A DNA stretch of 64,000 nt from Staphylococcus roterodami (GCA_022493055.1 CP092781.1:2170001-2234000), one strand, 5' to 3'. Shown: positions 46,884-55,936, counted from the stretch's first letter. Translations and numbers: made by a program. Notes: a model not told the origin generated them from the letters alone.

Positions 46884-47327
46884 TTAGCTTAAGTATGATT
46901 TAAACATCCAGTTGTGTTTATCAACTGACGTTTGCATTCCAATAAACATATCTTCTGATACATCATCACCGGCATTTCCAGCAATTTCAATTGCTTGTTC
47001 TAGTTGTTTAGAAATGTTTGTAAAGTCTTGTGATAATTCTTCTACCATTTGCTCTGCAGAATAGCCTTTCGCAGCTTCTTTCACGATTGATTTCTCTAAG
47101 CATTCAGTTAAAGTACCTACAGGGTTACCACCTACTGCTAAAATTCTTTCAGCTAATTCATCTACATATTGGCTTGCTTCATTATATAATTCTTCAAATT
47201 TTACGTGTAATGAGAAGAAGTTAGGCCCTTTCACATACCAGTGGAAGTTATGTAGTTTAGTATAAGCTACTGTCCAGTTTGCTACTTGTTGGTTCAATTC
47301 TTTAACAACATCTTGTTGGTTACTCAT
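46884..47327 (-). CDS. dps: Dps/MrgA ferritin-like DNA-protecting protein
   Basis: Oxidises and stores iron, protects DNA. 147 aa four-helix protein with the Dps ferroxidase ligands at the dimer interface: HNFHWYVKGPNFFSLHVKFEELYNEA. A PerR box upstream fits peroxide/iron control known for S. aureus mrgA. Confidence 0.95.
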   Translation of the reverse strand: MSNQQDVVKELNQQVANWTVAYTKLHNFHWYVKGPNFFSLHVKFEELYNEASQYVDELAERILAVGGNPVGTLTECLEKSIVKEAAKGYSAEQMVEELSQDFTNISKQLEQAIEIAGNAGDDVSEDMFIGMQTSVDKHNWMFKSYLS

Positions 47328-47385
47328 ATTTAATACACTCCTTAAAATTGTTAATTATCTTTCCTTGTTTACATTAATTATTATA

Positions 47386-47400
47386 TTATAATCATTCTAA
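47386..47400. promoter_or_regulatory. PerR box upstream of dps
   Basis: TTATAATCATTCTAA matches the PerR consensus TTATAATNATTATAA with one mismatch, 59 bases upstream of the dps start codon. Confidence 0.8.
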
Positions 47401-47535
47401 TCTGTAAAGTATTTTTGCTCTCTTTTTTATAATTATTCTAAATTGATGATTCCTGTTTTCTCCAACAATCATCCACTAATTTACTACAAATAATTATACT
47501 ATATATCTCTATTATCAATTAGTCGATAAATTTTA

Positions 47536-47949
47536 TCAATTAGTTAACTTTACTTTAGCATTATCATCTAAAAAGAATGATTTTTCATATTCATTTGGTT
47601 GGTGCCATGTAGTTTTCCACATTCTATCTCGATTATTAGCAAACATTCGATATCCAAAGTTACGAATTGGTTTTGGTACTAACCATAAACCTACGCCAAG
47701 TAATTTAGTTGTATTAGGTAAAGCTGTGATTAATTTAATAATTGCTTGTGATTCAAAATATATTTTGTCACCTTTCTGCAAAATAACACTATTTTTATTT
47801 GCGGCTTCTGGATGTTGTTCAAAAAATTGTTGTCCGATTTCACCCTTTAATGTAGCAAATTGATAAGTTTTTGGTAAGCCATGTTGAATTAACCAAATGA
47901 CATAGTTATAACAATATATACAGTTTCCATCATAATATACGACTGGCAT
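47536..47949 (-). CDS. DCC-family thiol-disulfide oxidoreductase-like protein (DUF393)
   Basis: 137 aa. The N terminus has YYDGNCIYCYNYVIWLI, the DxxCxxC signature that names the DCC family (thioredoxin-like fold). The middle has FATLKGEIGQQFFE and SQAIIKLITALPN, also typical. Redox partner unknown. Single gene, good AAAGGAG site. Confidence 0.85.
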   Translation of the reverse strand: MPVVYYDGNCIYCYNYVIWLIQHGLPKTYQFATLKGEIGQQFFEQHPEAANKNSVILQKGDKIYFESQAIIKLITALPNTTKLLGVGLWLVPKPIRNFGYRMFANNRDRMWKTTWHQPNEYEKSFFLDDNAKVKLTN

Positions 47950-48252
47950 AGTTTATTAACTCCTTTATTGATACTTATAGTTAGTTTTCCTTATTTAAAA
48001 ACATTTAAACCAGGTTGTCACTTTATAAGTCTTGGTGACACGAAATTGACATAAATTTTTATTTAATATTTTATATTTATTGTGCGATGCTTTTTTATTC
48101 ACTTTAAATTTCATGTACTACAGTGTCATATTTTTCTTATTATCCTTTTACCGTTCAGTCGTTCATTTAATTCAACTTACCAATGGAAACTCATTTATAA
48201 ATTTAATTCAGTAACATAAATTTATATTGTATCTTGATTATTTATCAAAATA
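47950..48252. other. intergenic stretch upstream of the DCC gene
   Basis: AT-rich, no gene or recognisable RNA found. Confidence 0.4.
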
Positions 48253-48306
48253 AAAACGAGTAATCTATCATAAGCGCTTAGTTAGCTCTTATGTTTAATT
48301 ACCCGT
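48253..48306 (-). terminator. terminator of the EVE-domain gene
   Basis: GACGGGTAATTAAACATAAG and CTTATGATAGATTACTCGT pair imperfectly, followed by TTTTTAT on the minus strand. Confidence 0.7.
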
Positions 48307-48392
48307 CATTTTGTCTATATTCGGTTATTCAAATAGCGATTATTCAATTTTTAATTGTATCCTTAATTATTTTCAATAACTACTATATATAA

Positions 48393-49766
48393 TTAGTCGT
48401 GTTTAACTTTGACGATACGTGTATATTTCAAAAATTGTTCTGAGTATTTAGCCTTAATATCTTCCAAACTATCATATGTAATACCTACAATATGCCAATT
48501 TGGATTGAAATAATAGAAAGAATCTTTTTGGCGAGACCATTTAATCATATTGCCATCTTTATTATATCGTGGCAAGGTAACTTCGTATCCTTCTAAAACA
48601 TTAATATATGTTTGGAAAATATCTGGATCAATTCGATTAAAATTATCAATAACTAAATAACTTTTGTCTTTTTTCGGCATGAGCTGTGTAATAAAACCTT
48701 CACGATAATATAATGCTCCCGTTTCATTAGGTAAATATTTGCCGTATAACATATCTTCTGAAAAATCAGGATGTCCCGTTGTAATGACAGGATTGGCATT
48801 AGCCTTTTGTAATAAATCATTCGCAGCCTTTAAACCTTCTTCTTTTTGGTCAACGACTAACATAATAAATGGTTTTAATGTTTCTTCTTTTTCATCTTCA
48901 AGTAAGTTTGGCTTCTGAACCATTTCAAATGGAGATTTCAATCCATTATTTTCGCTTACTTCAAGAATTGCATCATACTGTGCCTGTGACATACTTGCAA
49001 TTGCTTGCTTGGCATTTTCTTGAAGGAAATATAAATTTTTCAATTTAGGATGTTTATTTAAAGTACTTAAAGTAATTGGCGTTATATCTTTTTCATACGA
49101 CACTTCAATTACCGTACTATTAGTTCTACCTGGAATTGGTGGCTTCTCATGAATATGTTTTGACACCTCTCCAATACCAACGACAGATTGATTTTTCGTT
49201 CTATTATAAAAAATAATATTGTCGCCTTCTTCTAACTGAGTATAAAAATGATAACCATTTCGTTTAATACCATTATATGTATGTGTATAAATCGTATATT
49301 GGTGACCAGGTTCAAATTCTTCTGTTTCAGCTAAAAAGAAATAACGTGGGATTTTAATTTCCCCTTTTCCAAGTCCGCTAATTAAATCAAACTCTTCAGC
49401 TGTAATTTGATTGAACAATGTCTCTTTCATATTACTTATACGAAATTCTAATGCTTCACTACGTTTTAAATAATCAGCCGTTAAAGGTTTCAGTTGTTCA
49501 TTAAAACGAAACTGTACACGTATTTTATTTTGTGCACCTGTTTCAACACTAATAATCTCACCGCATCCAAGCAAGCCAGTATCTGTTTGAACTTGATAAA
49601 AGATGACTTGATCTCCTACTTTAGCTTTTTTGAATGCTCTAAACCCTTGTGACGGATTAAAATGTGCACCCGATTCAAATAAAGCTGTTTGACCAACTAA
49701 CGGTTCATTATGATTCCAACGGTTATATCCACAATTCAACCAAAAATAATTTGCTTCTGCTGTCAT
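48393..49766 (-). CDS. EVE-EVE protein with McrB-like C-terminal domain lacking Walker A
   Basis: 457 aa. Residues 5-135 look like an EVE (PUA-like) domain (NYFWLNCGYNRW, KKAKVGDQVIFYQ, GLLGCGEIISV). Residues 140-270 look like a second (QLEEGDNIIFYNR, SVVGIGEVSKHI). Residues 295-457 resemble the later half of a McrB-type AAA+ GTPase: HPDFSEDMLYGKYLPNETG, a Walker-B-like SYLVIDNFNRID (369-380) and NPNWHIVGITYDS at the sensor position. No GxxGxGK(S/T) P-loop exists anywhere, and no McrC gene is adjacent. EVE domains read modified bases in DNA or RNA. A modified-nucleic-acid sensor that no longer hydrolyses GTP is my inference; the gene looks intact, with an AAGGAGTATTAAG site. Confidence 0.65.
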   Translation of the reverse strand: MTAEANYFWLNCGYNRWNHNEPLVGQTALFESGAHFNPSQGFRAFKKAKVGDQVIFYQVQTDTGLLGCGEIISVETGAQNKIRVQFRFNEQLKPLTADYLKRSEALEFRISNMKETLFNQITAEEFDLISGLGKGEIKIPRYFFLAETEEFEPGHQYTIYTHTYNGIKRNGYHFYTQLEEGDNIIFYNRTKNQSVVGIGEVSKHIHEKPPIPGRTNSTVIEVSYEKDITPITLSTLNKHPKLKNLYFLQENAKQAIASMSQAQYDAILEVSENNGLKSPFEMVQKPNLLEDEKEETLKPFIMLVVDQKEEGLKAANDLLQKANANPVITTGHPDFSEDMLYGKYLPNETGALYYREGFITQLMPKKDKSYLVIDNFNRIDPDIFQTYINVLEGYEVTLPRYNKDGNMIKWSRQKDSFYYFNPNWHIVGITYDSLEDIKAKYSEQFLKYTRIVKVKHD

Positions 49767-50093
49767 CTTAATACTCCTTAATTCACTGCGATGTTATTCG
49801 CATTGTTATTTTCCTAATAGCTTAGTCTATTAGAGGCAAGTCGTCCTAATTTGCATTGCAAAAATGCGACTTTATATCTGTTTAATAATAAAAATTGTTA
49901 CAAATAGTTTAACATATTTAGTAACCTATTTTGCATATAAATCATACTTTGAATTAGCAGAGTTAAGTATTCATTAAACTTAGATACTAAAAGCCGCTAT
50001 ACTTCTAAAAAAACTTATACAAATGCCATTGTTAGAGAGTAGTATTTACCATTAAATTTAATAATTATATGATATCAGCCCCTTCCACCATAT
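49767..50093. other. intergenic stretch upstream of the EVE-domain gene
   Basis: AT-rich DNA with no credible gene. The promoter of the EVE gene should lie at its right-hand neighbour 49770-49850. Confidence 0.4.
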
Positions 50094-50128
50094 AAAAATC
50101 CCCTCTCTATAGCATCAGTGAGGGGATT
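50094..50128 (-). terminator. terminator of the small membrane protein gene
   Basis: AATCCCCTC and GAGGGGATT arms with TTTTTAT on the minus strand, about 105 bases after the stop codon. Confidence 0.8.
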
Positions 50129-50233
50129 CGTTTATAAGTAAATACATATGCATTATTATATCTATAAATAACGGCTATCTATTCTATATGTTAATTCATC
50201 AATTTACATTAGCTAAAAACATTTTAATTAGTA

Positions 50234-50464
50234 TTAGTTAGTAGCTACAAATGTTCCGAATAACGGTAACACATTAATGAGTACTGCACTAAATTTTAAA
50301 GATGTACTAATTTGTTTATCTTTAAATGTAATTACAGCACTGATAATACCTAAAATAGCTACAATACGCGGTACCGTCATACTTGGATATTGTGGTATAT
50401 GTAAAAAAGCGCCGAGACCCGCTATGATACCACATACTAACGCAATATAAAGAAATTGCTTCAT
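50234..50464 (-). CDS. small three-helix membrane protein
   Basis: 76 aa, three hydrophobic segments (about 4-20, 30-46, 54-72), little charge. Ribosome binding site TAGGAGTTAATGAA. It starts 31 bases after manA ends and is probably cotranscribed with it. I do not recognise a named family and assign no function. Confidence 0.65.
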   Translation of the reverse strand: MKQFLYIALVCGIIAGLGAFLHIPQYPSMTVPRIVAILGIISAVITFKDKQISTSLKFSAVLINVLPLFGTFVATN

Positions 50465-50494
50465 TTCATTAACTCCTAAATGATTATTGAATTG

Positions 50495-51433
50495 CTACAC
50501 GTAACTTATCATCAATGTGAATTCACCTTCAAAGACACTGTCTAAATCTTCCGAAGTTAAAATAAAGTTAGTGCCTGTTGTTAGTTTGAATATTTCACCA
50601 TCTACAATGATTTGACCTTCTCCTTGTAACACTGTCACTAAACAAAACTCTCTTGGTTTCATATAATTCAGCGTACCTGAAATCTCCCATTTTACCAACG
50701 TAAAGAAATCATTAGATACAATATGTGTACATTTATGATTCTCAATAATTTCACTTTCTGGCAAAATATTTGGTAGAGGTGCATTATATTGAATAACGTC
50801 TAAAGCTTTTTCAATATTTAAAGGTCTTGCATTGTTTAAATCATCTTCACGATTATAGTCGTATAGCCTATATGTAATATCTGAGGATTGCATCGTTTCA
50901 TAGGCCAGAATGCCCGATGTAATTGTATGTACCGTACCTGCAGGGATAAAATAAAATTCGCCTGGCTTTACTTTAATATATCGCAAAATTGACTCAACTG
51001 TACCTTGTTGTACATGATGTGCAATTTCTTCTCGAGATTCTGCTAAAGTGCCTATTACAATTTCTGCATCCTCTTCTGCATCAATGATATACCAACATTC
51101 AGACTTACCATATTGCCCATTTTCATGCTCATAAGCATATGAATTATCAGGGTGCACATGAATTGATAGCGATTCTCTCGCATCCACAATTTTAGTTAAT
51201 AGCGGAAAATCTTTACTCGGAAAATCACCAAACAATTCGCGATGTTCTGACCAAACTCGGTCTAATGTTTGCCCTTTATATGGCCCATTTATGATTTCGC
51301 TTTTATCATTTGGATGTGCGGACACACACCAACATTCTCCAGTTTTATCATTGTCTAGATGATATCCGAACGTACTTAAACGTTGACCGCCCCATAATTT
51401 TGTTTTTAAAATTGGTTGTAAAAATAATGGCAT
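50495..51433 (-). CDS. manA: mannose-6-phosphate isomerase, class I
   Basis: Zinc enzyme linking mannose-6-phosphate and fructose-6-phosphate. 312 aa cupin of the short Firmicute type: KLWGGQRL, SIHVHPDNSYA and KSECWYIIDA carry zinc ligands, FIPAGTVHTI and YRLYDYNR follow. Good GGAGGTGCAACA site. Confidence 0.93.
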   Translation of the reverse strand: MPLFLQPILKTKLWGGQRLSTFGYHLDNDKTGECWCVSAHPNDKSEIINGPYKGQTLDRVWSEHRELFGDFPSKDFPLLTKIVDARESLSIHVHPDNSYAYEHENGQYGKSECWYIIDAEEDAEIVIGTLAESREEIAHHVQQGTVESILRYIKVKPGEFYFIPAGTVHTITSGILAYETMQSSDITYRLYDYNREDDLNNARPLNIEKALDVIQYNAPLPNILPESEIIENHKCTHIVSNDFFTLVKWEISGTLNYMKPREFCLVTVLQGEGQIIVDGEIFKLTTGTNFILTSEDLDSVFEGEFTLMISYV

Positions 51434-51831
51434 TGTTGCACCTCCATTGTATTTAAGTAAGCAATAGAACTCTGATGATGTTGTTCCATTATGTTTTTCA
51501 TTGTCTCATTTAAATCGAATCATATATTCATACAATATAAAATTAACTAATAGTGATTGTATCATATTTAACATTATTGCAGTACCGTCAATTAAAGCGC
51601 TTTAATGAAATTTACAACGGCTTTACATTTACAATCCTTGCATAAACAAAATATGATATAACGCAATTAATAGTTGTATACTTCTTATCAAATTTACTCG
51701 CCCATTATACCAATTAATAAACAACTTTAATAGTTGTGTCATACATTGTTCAAATTCTTTGTAAAATACATGTTTATCAGATGAAAATTCATTTTTATTA
51801 TCTTTCTTCAAATAAATCGTTCATTGAAATA
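51434..51831. other. intergenic region upstream of manA
   Basis: About 400 bases, AT-rich. A 60-codon frame at 51629-51811 starts with TTG, has no ribosome binding site and is not accepted. No other structure is seen. Confidence 0.4.
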
Positions 51832-51862
51832 AATAAAACGAGTTACGAAAGTGTAACTCGCT
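51832..51862 (-). terminator. terminator of the SDR gene
   Basis: GCGAGTTAC-ACTTTC-GTAACTCGTTTTATTT on the minus strand. Confidence 0.85.
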
Positions 51863-51885
51863 GAATATGCAAGATATATTCAAAA

Positions 51886-52551
51886 TTAATCTACGTCATG
51901 TTTAAATGATGTTAATGCATCTTTAATGTCTTGGTCACCACTAATAATTTGAAATTCTTGGTTATTATATTGATTTGATGTAACAATTTCTTTTAAAACA
52001 GTCGCAACATCTTCTCTAGGGATTTCACCTTTACCTTCAAAATACTGTGCAGCTTCAATTTTTCCAGATCCAGCAGCATTTGTTAATGCACCAGGATGTA
52101 ATATTGTATAGTTTAAGCCCGAACGTCTTAAGTAATCATCTGCATAATGTTTGGCAATCGTGTATGGTTTTAAATCACCACTGGCATCGAAAGCTTGTCG
52201 TCTCGAATCATATGTTGATACCATGACATAATGCTTAACACCCGCTTCTTTACTCGCAATCATTGATTTAACCGCACCATCTAAGTCTACGATAATGGTT
52301 TTATCTGCCCCAGTACTACCTCCAGATCCTACAGAAAAAATAACTTTATCAAAAGGTTTAAATGTCTCAGTTAATGTCTCAATTGAATCATTTTCTACAT
52401 CAACCAGCGTCGCTTTCATACCTTGTGACTTTAACGCATTTAATTGATCCGGTTGTCTAACACCTGCTGTAAATGCCACATTTTCTTTTGCTAATTGTTG
52501 TACTAATAATGAACCTACACCACCATTAGCGCCTATAACTAAAATATTCAT
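51886..52551 (-). CDS. NAD(P)-binding atypical SDR (NmrA/YhfK-like)
   Basis: 221 aa. Nucleotide-binding GANGGVGSLLVQQLA at the N terminus, VISTYDSR-like MVSTYDSRRQ, and YTIAKHYADDYLRRSGLNYTILHPGAL, typical of the YhfK/NmrA-like subgroup of extended SDRs. Substrate unknown, possibly redox sensing rather than catalysis. Divergent from czrA; GGAGGAAAATGTGA site. Confidence 0.85.
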   Translation of the reverse strand: MNILVIGANGGVGSLLVQQLAKENVAFTAGVRQPDQLNALKSQGMKATLVDVENDSIETLTETFKPFDKVIFSVGSGGSTGADKTIIVDLDGAVKSMIASKEAGVKHYVMVSTYDSRRQAFDASGDLKPYTIAKHYADDYLRRSGLNYTILHPGALTNAAGSGKIEAAQYFEGKGEIPREDVATVLKEIVTSNQYNNQEFQIISGDQDIKDALTSFKHDVD

Positions 52552-52633
52552 TCACATTTTCCTCCTTTTTAATAGCCACTATGCCATACCACGTTCTGCA
52601 CTTTGTAAAACTTCAAACAATTTAATAAAAGGT

Positions 52634-52662
52634 TTGACATCTGATTAAGAACATTATAAATT
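52634..52662 (+). promoter_or_regulatory. czrAB promoter
   Basis: TTGACA (52634-52639), 17-base spacer, TAAATT (52657-52662). The operator begins four bases downstream, so bound repressor would block initiation. Confidence 0.65.
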
Positions 52663-52665
52663 AAT

Positions 52666-52685
52666 ATATGAACAAATATTCATAT
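52666..52685. promoter_or_regulatory. CzrA operator (czrO)
   Basis: ATATGAA-CAAATA-TTCATAT, a perfect 7-base inverted repeat with 6-base spacer, in the ArsR-type 12-2-12 layout. It lies between the promoter and the czrA start. Confidence 0.8.
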
Positions 52686-52702
52686 GAAAGGATTGTCATA
52701 TA

Positions 52703-53023
52703 ATGTCAGAACAGTATTCAGAAATACATACAGATACTTTAGAACGAGTTACTGATATTTTCAAGGCATTAGGCGATTACAATCGAATACGGATCATGGA
52801 TTTGCTATCTGTGAGCGAAGCAAGTGTTGGTCACATTTCACACCAATTAAACTTATCTCAATCGAATGTCTCACACCAATTGAAATTACTTAAAAGCGTT
52901 CATCTTGTAAAAGCAAAACGACAAGGTCAGTCAATGATTTATTCATTAGATGACATCCACGTAGCAACTATGTTAAAGCAAGCTATTAATCACGCGAATC
53001 ATCCTAAAGAAAGTGGGTTATAA
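52703..53023 (+). CDS. czrA: zinc/cobalt-responsive repressor CzrA
   Basis: ArsR-SmtB family winged helix that leaves DNA when zinc binds. 106 aa; the alpha-5 metal site Asp84, His86, His97 and His100 is complete (SLDDIHVATMLKQAINHANH). Recognition helix in LSQSNVSHQLKLLK. The adjacent efflux gene starts one base after the stop codon. Confidence 0.96.
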   Translation: MSEQYSEIHTDTLERVTDIFKALGDYNRIRIMDLLSVSEASVGHISHQLNLSQSNVSHQLKLLKSVHLVKAKRQGQSMIYSLDDIHVATMLKQAINHANHPKESGL

Positions 53024-53024
53024 T

Positions 53025-54005
53025 ATGTCTCATTCACATCATCATCATGACCACATGCACAGTCATGTGACAACAAATAATAAAAAAGTATTGTTTATTT
53101 CGTTTTTAATTATCGGCTTATACATGTTTATCGAAATCATCGGTGGTCTTCTTGCTAATAGTTTGGCATTATTATCTGATGGTATCCATATGTTTAGCGA
53201 TACATTTTCATTAGGTGTAGCACTTGTGGCATTTATTTATGCTGAAAAAAATGCCACAACTACGAAAACATTTGGTTATAAACGTTTCGAAGTACTTGCA
53301 GCATTATTTAACGGTGTAACACTTTTTGTTATAAGTATTTTGATAGTTTTCGAAGCAATTAAACGTTTCTTTGTCCCTTCAGAAGTCCAATCAAAAGAAA
53401 TGTTAATCATTAGTATTATTGGTTTAATTGTCAATATCGTTGTTGCATTCTTTATGTTTAAAGGTGGCGACACTTCACACAATTTAAATATGCGCGGTGC
53501 TTTTCTACATGTTATCGGAGACTTATTAGGTTCAGTTGGCGCCATTACTGCAGCTATTTTAATTTGGGCATTTGGATGGACAATCGCCGATCCTATCGCA
53601 AGTATTTTAGTTTCGGTTATTATTTTAAAAAGTGCATGGGGTATCACAAAGTCTTCAATTAACATTTTAATGGAAGGCACACCAAGTGATGTAGATATAG
53701 ACGAAGTTATAACAACAATAAAAAAAGATTCGCGAATACAAAGTGTACATGATTGTCATGTTTGGACAATTTCAAATGATATGAATGCATTAAGTTGTCA
53801 CGTTGTTGTAGATCACACATTGACAATGAAAGAATGTGAATTATTATTAGAAACCATTGAACATGATTTGTTACATTTAAATATACATCATATGACAATT
53901 CAATTAGAAACACCAGATCATAAACATGATGAATCAACTATATGTTCTGGCACACATAGTCATTCACACAACGACCATAGTCATCATCACGTACACGCAC
54001 ATTAA
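53025..54005 (+). CDS. czrB: zinc/cobalt cation-diffusion-facilitator exporter CzrB
   Basis: Proton-coupled zinc/cobalt efflux. 326 aa from ATG 53025; an earlier in-frame codon lies inside czrA. His-rich N terminus (MSHSHHHHDHMHSH), six membrane helices, the zinc-site Asp residues in LLSDGIHMFSDTFSL and HVIGDLLGSVGAI, a cytoplasmic domain with HDCHVWTIS, and a second His-rich tail. Two-gene operon with czrA. Confidence 0.96.
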   Translation: MSHSHHHHDHMHSHVTTNNKKVLFISFLIIGLYMFIEIIGGLLANSLALLSDGIHMFSDTFSLGVALVAFIYAEKNATTTKTFGYKRFEVLAALFNGVTLFVISILIVFEAIKRFFVPSEVQSKEMLIISIIGLIVNIVVAFFMFKGGDTSHNLNMRGAFLHVIGDLLGSVGAITAAILIWAFGWTIADPIASILVSVIILKSAWGITKSSINILMEGTPSDVDIDEVITTIKKDSRIQSVHDCHVWTISNDMNALSCHVVVDHTLTMKECELLLETIEHDLLHLNIHHMTIQLETPDHKHDESTICSGTHSHSHNDHSHHHVHAH

Positions 54006-54012
54006 TAATTTG

Positions 54013-54066
54013 CGCCCTACTATCATTGTATGATTATCCCCAAACAATGATAGTAGGGCTTTTGTG
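54013..54066 (+). terminator. terminator of czrAB
   Basis: GCCCTACTATCATTGT and ACAATGATAGTAGGGC form a perfect 16-base stem followed by TTTTGTG. Confidence 0.9.
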
Positions 54067-54271
54067 TATTTATAGTGATTCGATTCTTTTTGAGATAATA
54101 CTATGTTTATAATCTAATTTTTAATATTATTTCCAGTATTAGTCATATTTTCAACAATTTACTACTATAATTACCTAACTTGAGTGACTATAATTAATTT
54201 TTATTAGATATTAATATGAAAATAACGTGTTTTTTGTTATTGTATTTATATGAAGAAAAGGAGGCACCACT

Positions 54272-55363
54272 TTGTTTACTTACTTTAAATCAGCATTAAA
54301 AAATGCTAAACCACAATTAATACTAACATTGATATATTCATTTATAGCATTTGCTGTAATTGCAGTTGTATATTTACTTGCTAATTTTCAGCTTGCTAAG
54401 AGTGTACAAACCATTGCAATTTATTCACAATTTGGGCAACAACCGCCAGGAGATGAATACTTGTTTGTTATCGCTATATTAGTTATAGCAGCTGCACTTT
54501 CACTGTTTGTTTTTGCTCAAATTTTCATCGGCATTATAAATGTTATGAAACGAGCAATGAAAAATGAGAAAGTACAATTTACCAATCTATTTATTGCATT
54601 TAAAAAAGGTAATTATTTAAAGAGCGTTATTATTGGGCTTGTATCTATAGCAATGCTTATCGTTCTTTCACTTTTGACATCATTACTGTACAAATTATTA
54701 TCTCCAGTTTCAGAAATGATTATGAATTCAGTACAATCATCAGCTGCAGATAGTACACACATGATTGGTATCGCTATTACAACTCAAAGTATCATAATCA
54801 TTGTTGTTTCATTGATTAAAGCAATCATTACTTGGTTATTGTTAATACCTGTTTTCAACTTTATGACTAGTTTCGTTGAATCAACTAACGATAAAGTAAA
54901 AACACACTTAGCTAATGGATTTAAAGCAATGAAAAATGGTCAAAAAACATTTATCAAATTTTTCATTGGAATTCTCTTATTAAACTTAATTACTATTTTA
55001 TTTAAAGTACCTGTTGGTTACTTGATTACATTAAATACGCAATCACTCTCTCAAAATGTTGCAGAAAATATCATAAAAGTTTATACAGTACTAACAATCA
55101 TTTTATTTGTTGTTATTAATGCAATCATTTTAATGGGTATCGTGCAATATTACTTAAAACGTGGTCAAAAAATTACTAAAGATAAAGTAAAATCAGCTGA
55201 CAAAAACAAAAATGTCGTTACTGAACCAAAAAGTACAAAAGTAGAAAATGAAAAAGTGACAACATCTGTTGAAACAAAAACAGAAAAAGCACAAGATTCA
55301 TTAAAAGATGAAACTACAAAAACGATGACTTCAGATAAACCAGAAGACAATCAACCAAAATAA
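54272..55363 (+). CDS. multi-pass membrane protein with lysine-rich tail
   Basis: 363 aa starting with TTG at 54272, which follows GGAGG at seven bases. Six hydrophobic segments: about 15-38, 68-92, 115-140, 168-192, 225-250 and 265-292. The last 60 residues (after KRGQKITK) are cytosolic, very rich in K, T and E (VKSADKNKN..., TKTEKAQDSLKDE). Resembles staphylococcal uncharacterised membrane proteins; no transporter motif. Function unknown. Confidence 0.75.
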   Translation: MFTYFKSALKNAKPQLILTLIYSFIAFAVIAVVYLLANFQLAKSVQTIAIYSQFGQQPPGDEYLFVIAILVIAAALSLFVFAQIFIGIINVMKRAMKNEKVQFTNLFIAFKKGNYLKSVIIGLVSIAMLIVLSLLTSLLYKLLSPVSEMIMNSVQSSAADSTHMIGIAITTQSIIIIVVSLIKAIITWLLLIPVFNFMTSFVESTNDKVKTHLANGFKAMKNGQKTFIKFFIGILLLNLITILFKVPVGYLITLNTQSLSQNVAENIIKVYTVLTIILFVVINAIILMGIVQYYLKRGQKITKDKVKSADKNKNVVTEPKSTKVENEKVTTSVETKTEKAQDSLKDETTKTMTSDKPEDNQPK

Positions 55364-55368
55364 ATTTT

Positions 55369-55402
55369 AGAGCCCCTAACAACTTAAGTTGTTAGGGGCT
55401 CT
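55369..55402 (+). terminator. terminator of the membrane protein gene
   Basis: AGAGCCCCTAACAACTT and AAGTTGTTAGGGGCTCT form a perfect 17-base palindrome with TTATAC after it. Confidence 0.85.
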
Positions 55403-55659
55403 TATACAGTTGATGCATAGCATCCAACTGTGTTCCTCTCTACTTCAACTTTAGTAACTGATACCGAAATAACATGATGCTCATTTCATGGCATGCCGAA
55501 AAAATATATATGAAGAAGTCTGCAGTGCTTTTTATATAGTCCGTGATTACATTCTATACTTTTGATTGTATTTTTTGCTGTTTTGATAGTTGGCTTTATT
55601 ATTTCTGATTATGTTCAGAACTACATTTCATAAGAAAAATGTGTTAAAATGTATTTGTA

Positions 55660-55826
55660 ATAAGTAGAAGTAAAAGATGAAAATCTTTAACTCTTGAAAC
55701 ACAAAAAGGACAACACTCGGAAACATGTTACCCTAATGAGCCCGTTAAAAAGACGGTGACCTTATATTTTATTTAAAAATAGCCTTCAAAAATGCCGGTC
55801 AAAGCGAATAGAAGGTTATTTTTTAT
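55660..55826 (+). ncRNA. SprF-type antitoxin RNA
   Basis: A structured RNA antisense to the 3' end of the small toxin gene. Recognisable parts: GGACAACACTCGG, the CCCTAATGAGCCCGTTAAAA-loop with CCGTTAAAAAGACGG hairpin, and an intrinsic terminator (AATAGCCTTC...GAAGGTTATTTTTT, 55778-55826). These match staphylococcal SprF-class RNAs as I remember them. The 5' end is uncertain; a TAAAAT at 55645-55650 could be the -10 element, giving a start near 55657. Confidence 0.7.
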
Positions 55827-55896
55827 GGCCTTGATTACTAATCAATACTAAACCAATGATTGTTAATACAACCATCAGCATTTCAAAATCAGACAT
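55816..55896 (-). CDS. SprG-type type I toxin, 26-residue membrane peptide
   Basis: MSDFEMLMVVLTIIGLVLIS followed by NQGHKK: a short acidic start, one membrane helix and a basic tail, like the staphylococcal holin-like SprG peptides that depolarise membranes. Start ATG 55896, AAAGGA at six bases. Its 3' end overlaps the SprF-type RNA terminator by antisense, so it forms a type I toxin-antitoxin pair. The exact sprG number is not assigned. Confidence 0.75.
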   Translation of the reverse strand: MSDFEMLMVVLTIIGLVLISNQGHKK

Positions 55897-55897
55897 G

Positions 55898-55936
55898 CTA
55901 TTCCTTTCTAGGAGTAACAACTATAACCATAGGCAT
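55898..55936 (-). CDS. 12-codon upstream ORF coupled to the SprG-type toxin
   Basis: MPMVIVVTPRKE, start ATG 55936 behind AAAGGGGTG, stop TAG one base before the toxin ATG. The toxin ribosome binding site lies inside it (codons AGA AAG GAA). Termination next to the start would favour reinitiation. A similar MPMV start occurs in longer SprG-like peptides, so this may be the remains of one that lost its reading frame. Confidence 0.5.
   Translation of the reverse strand: MPMVIVVTPRKE

Noticed and set aside
51629..51811. 60-codon minus-strand frame between manA and the SDR gene
   Set aside because: TTG start without ribosome binding site, no recognisable features, AT-rich random-looking composition.
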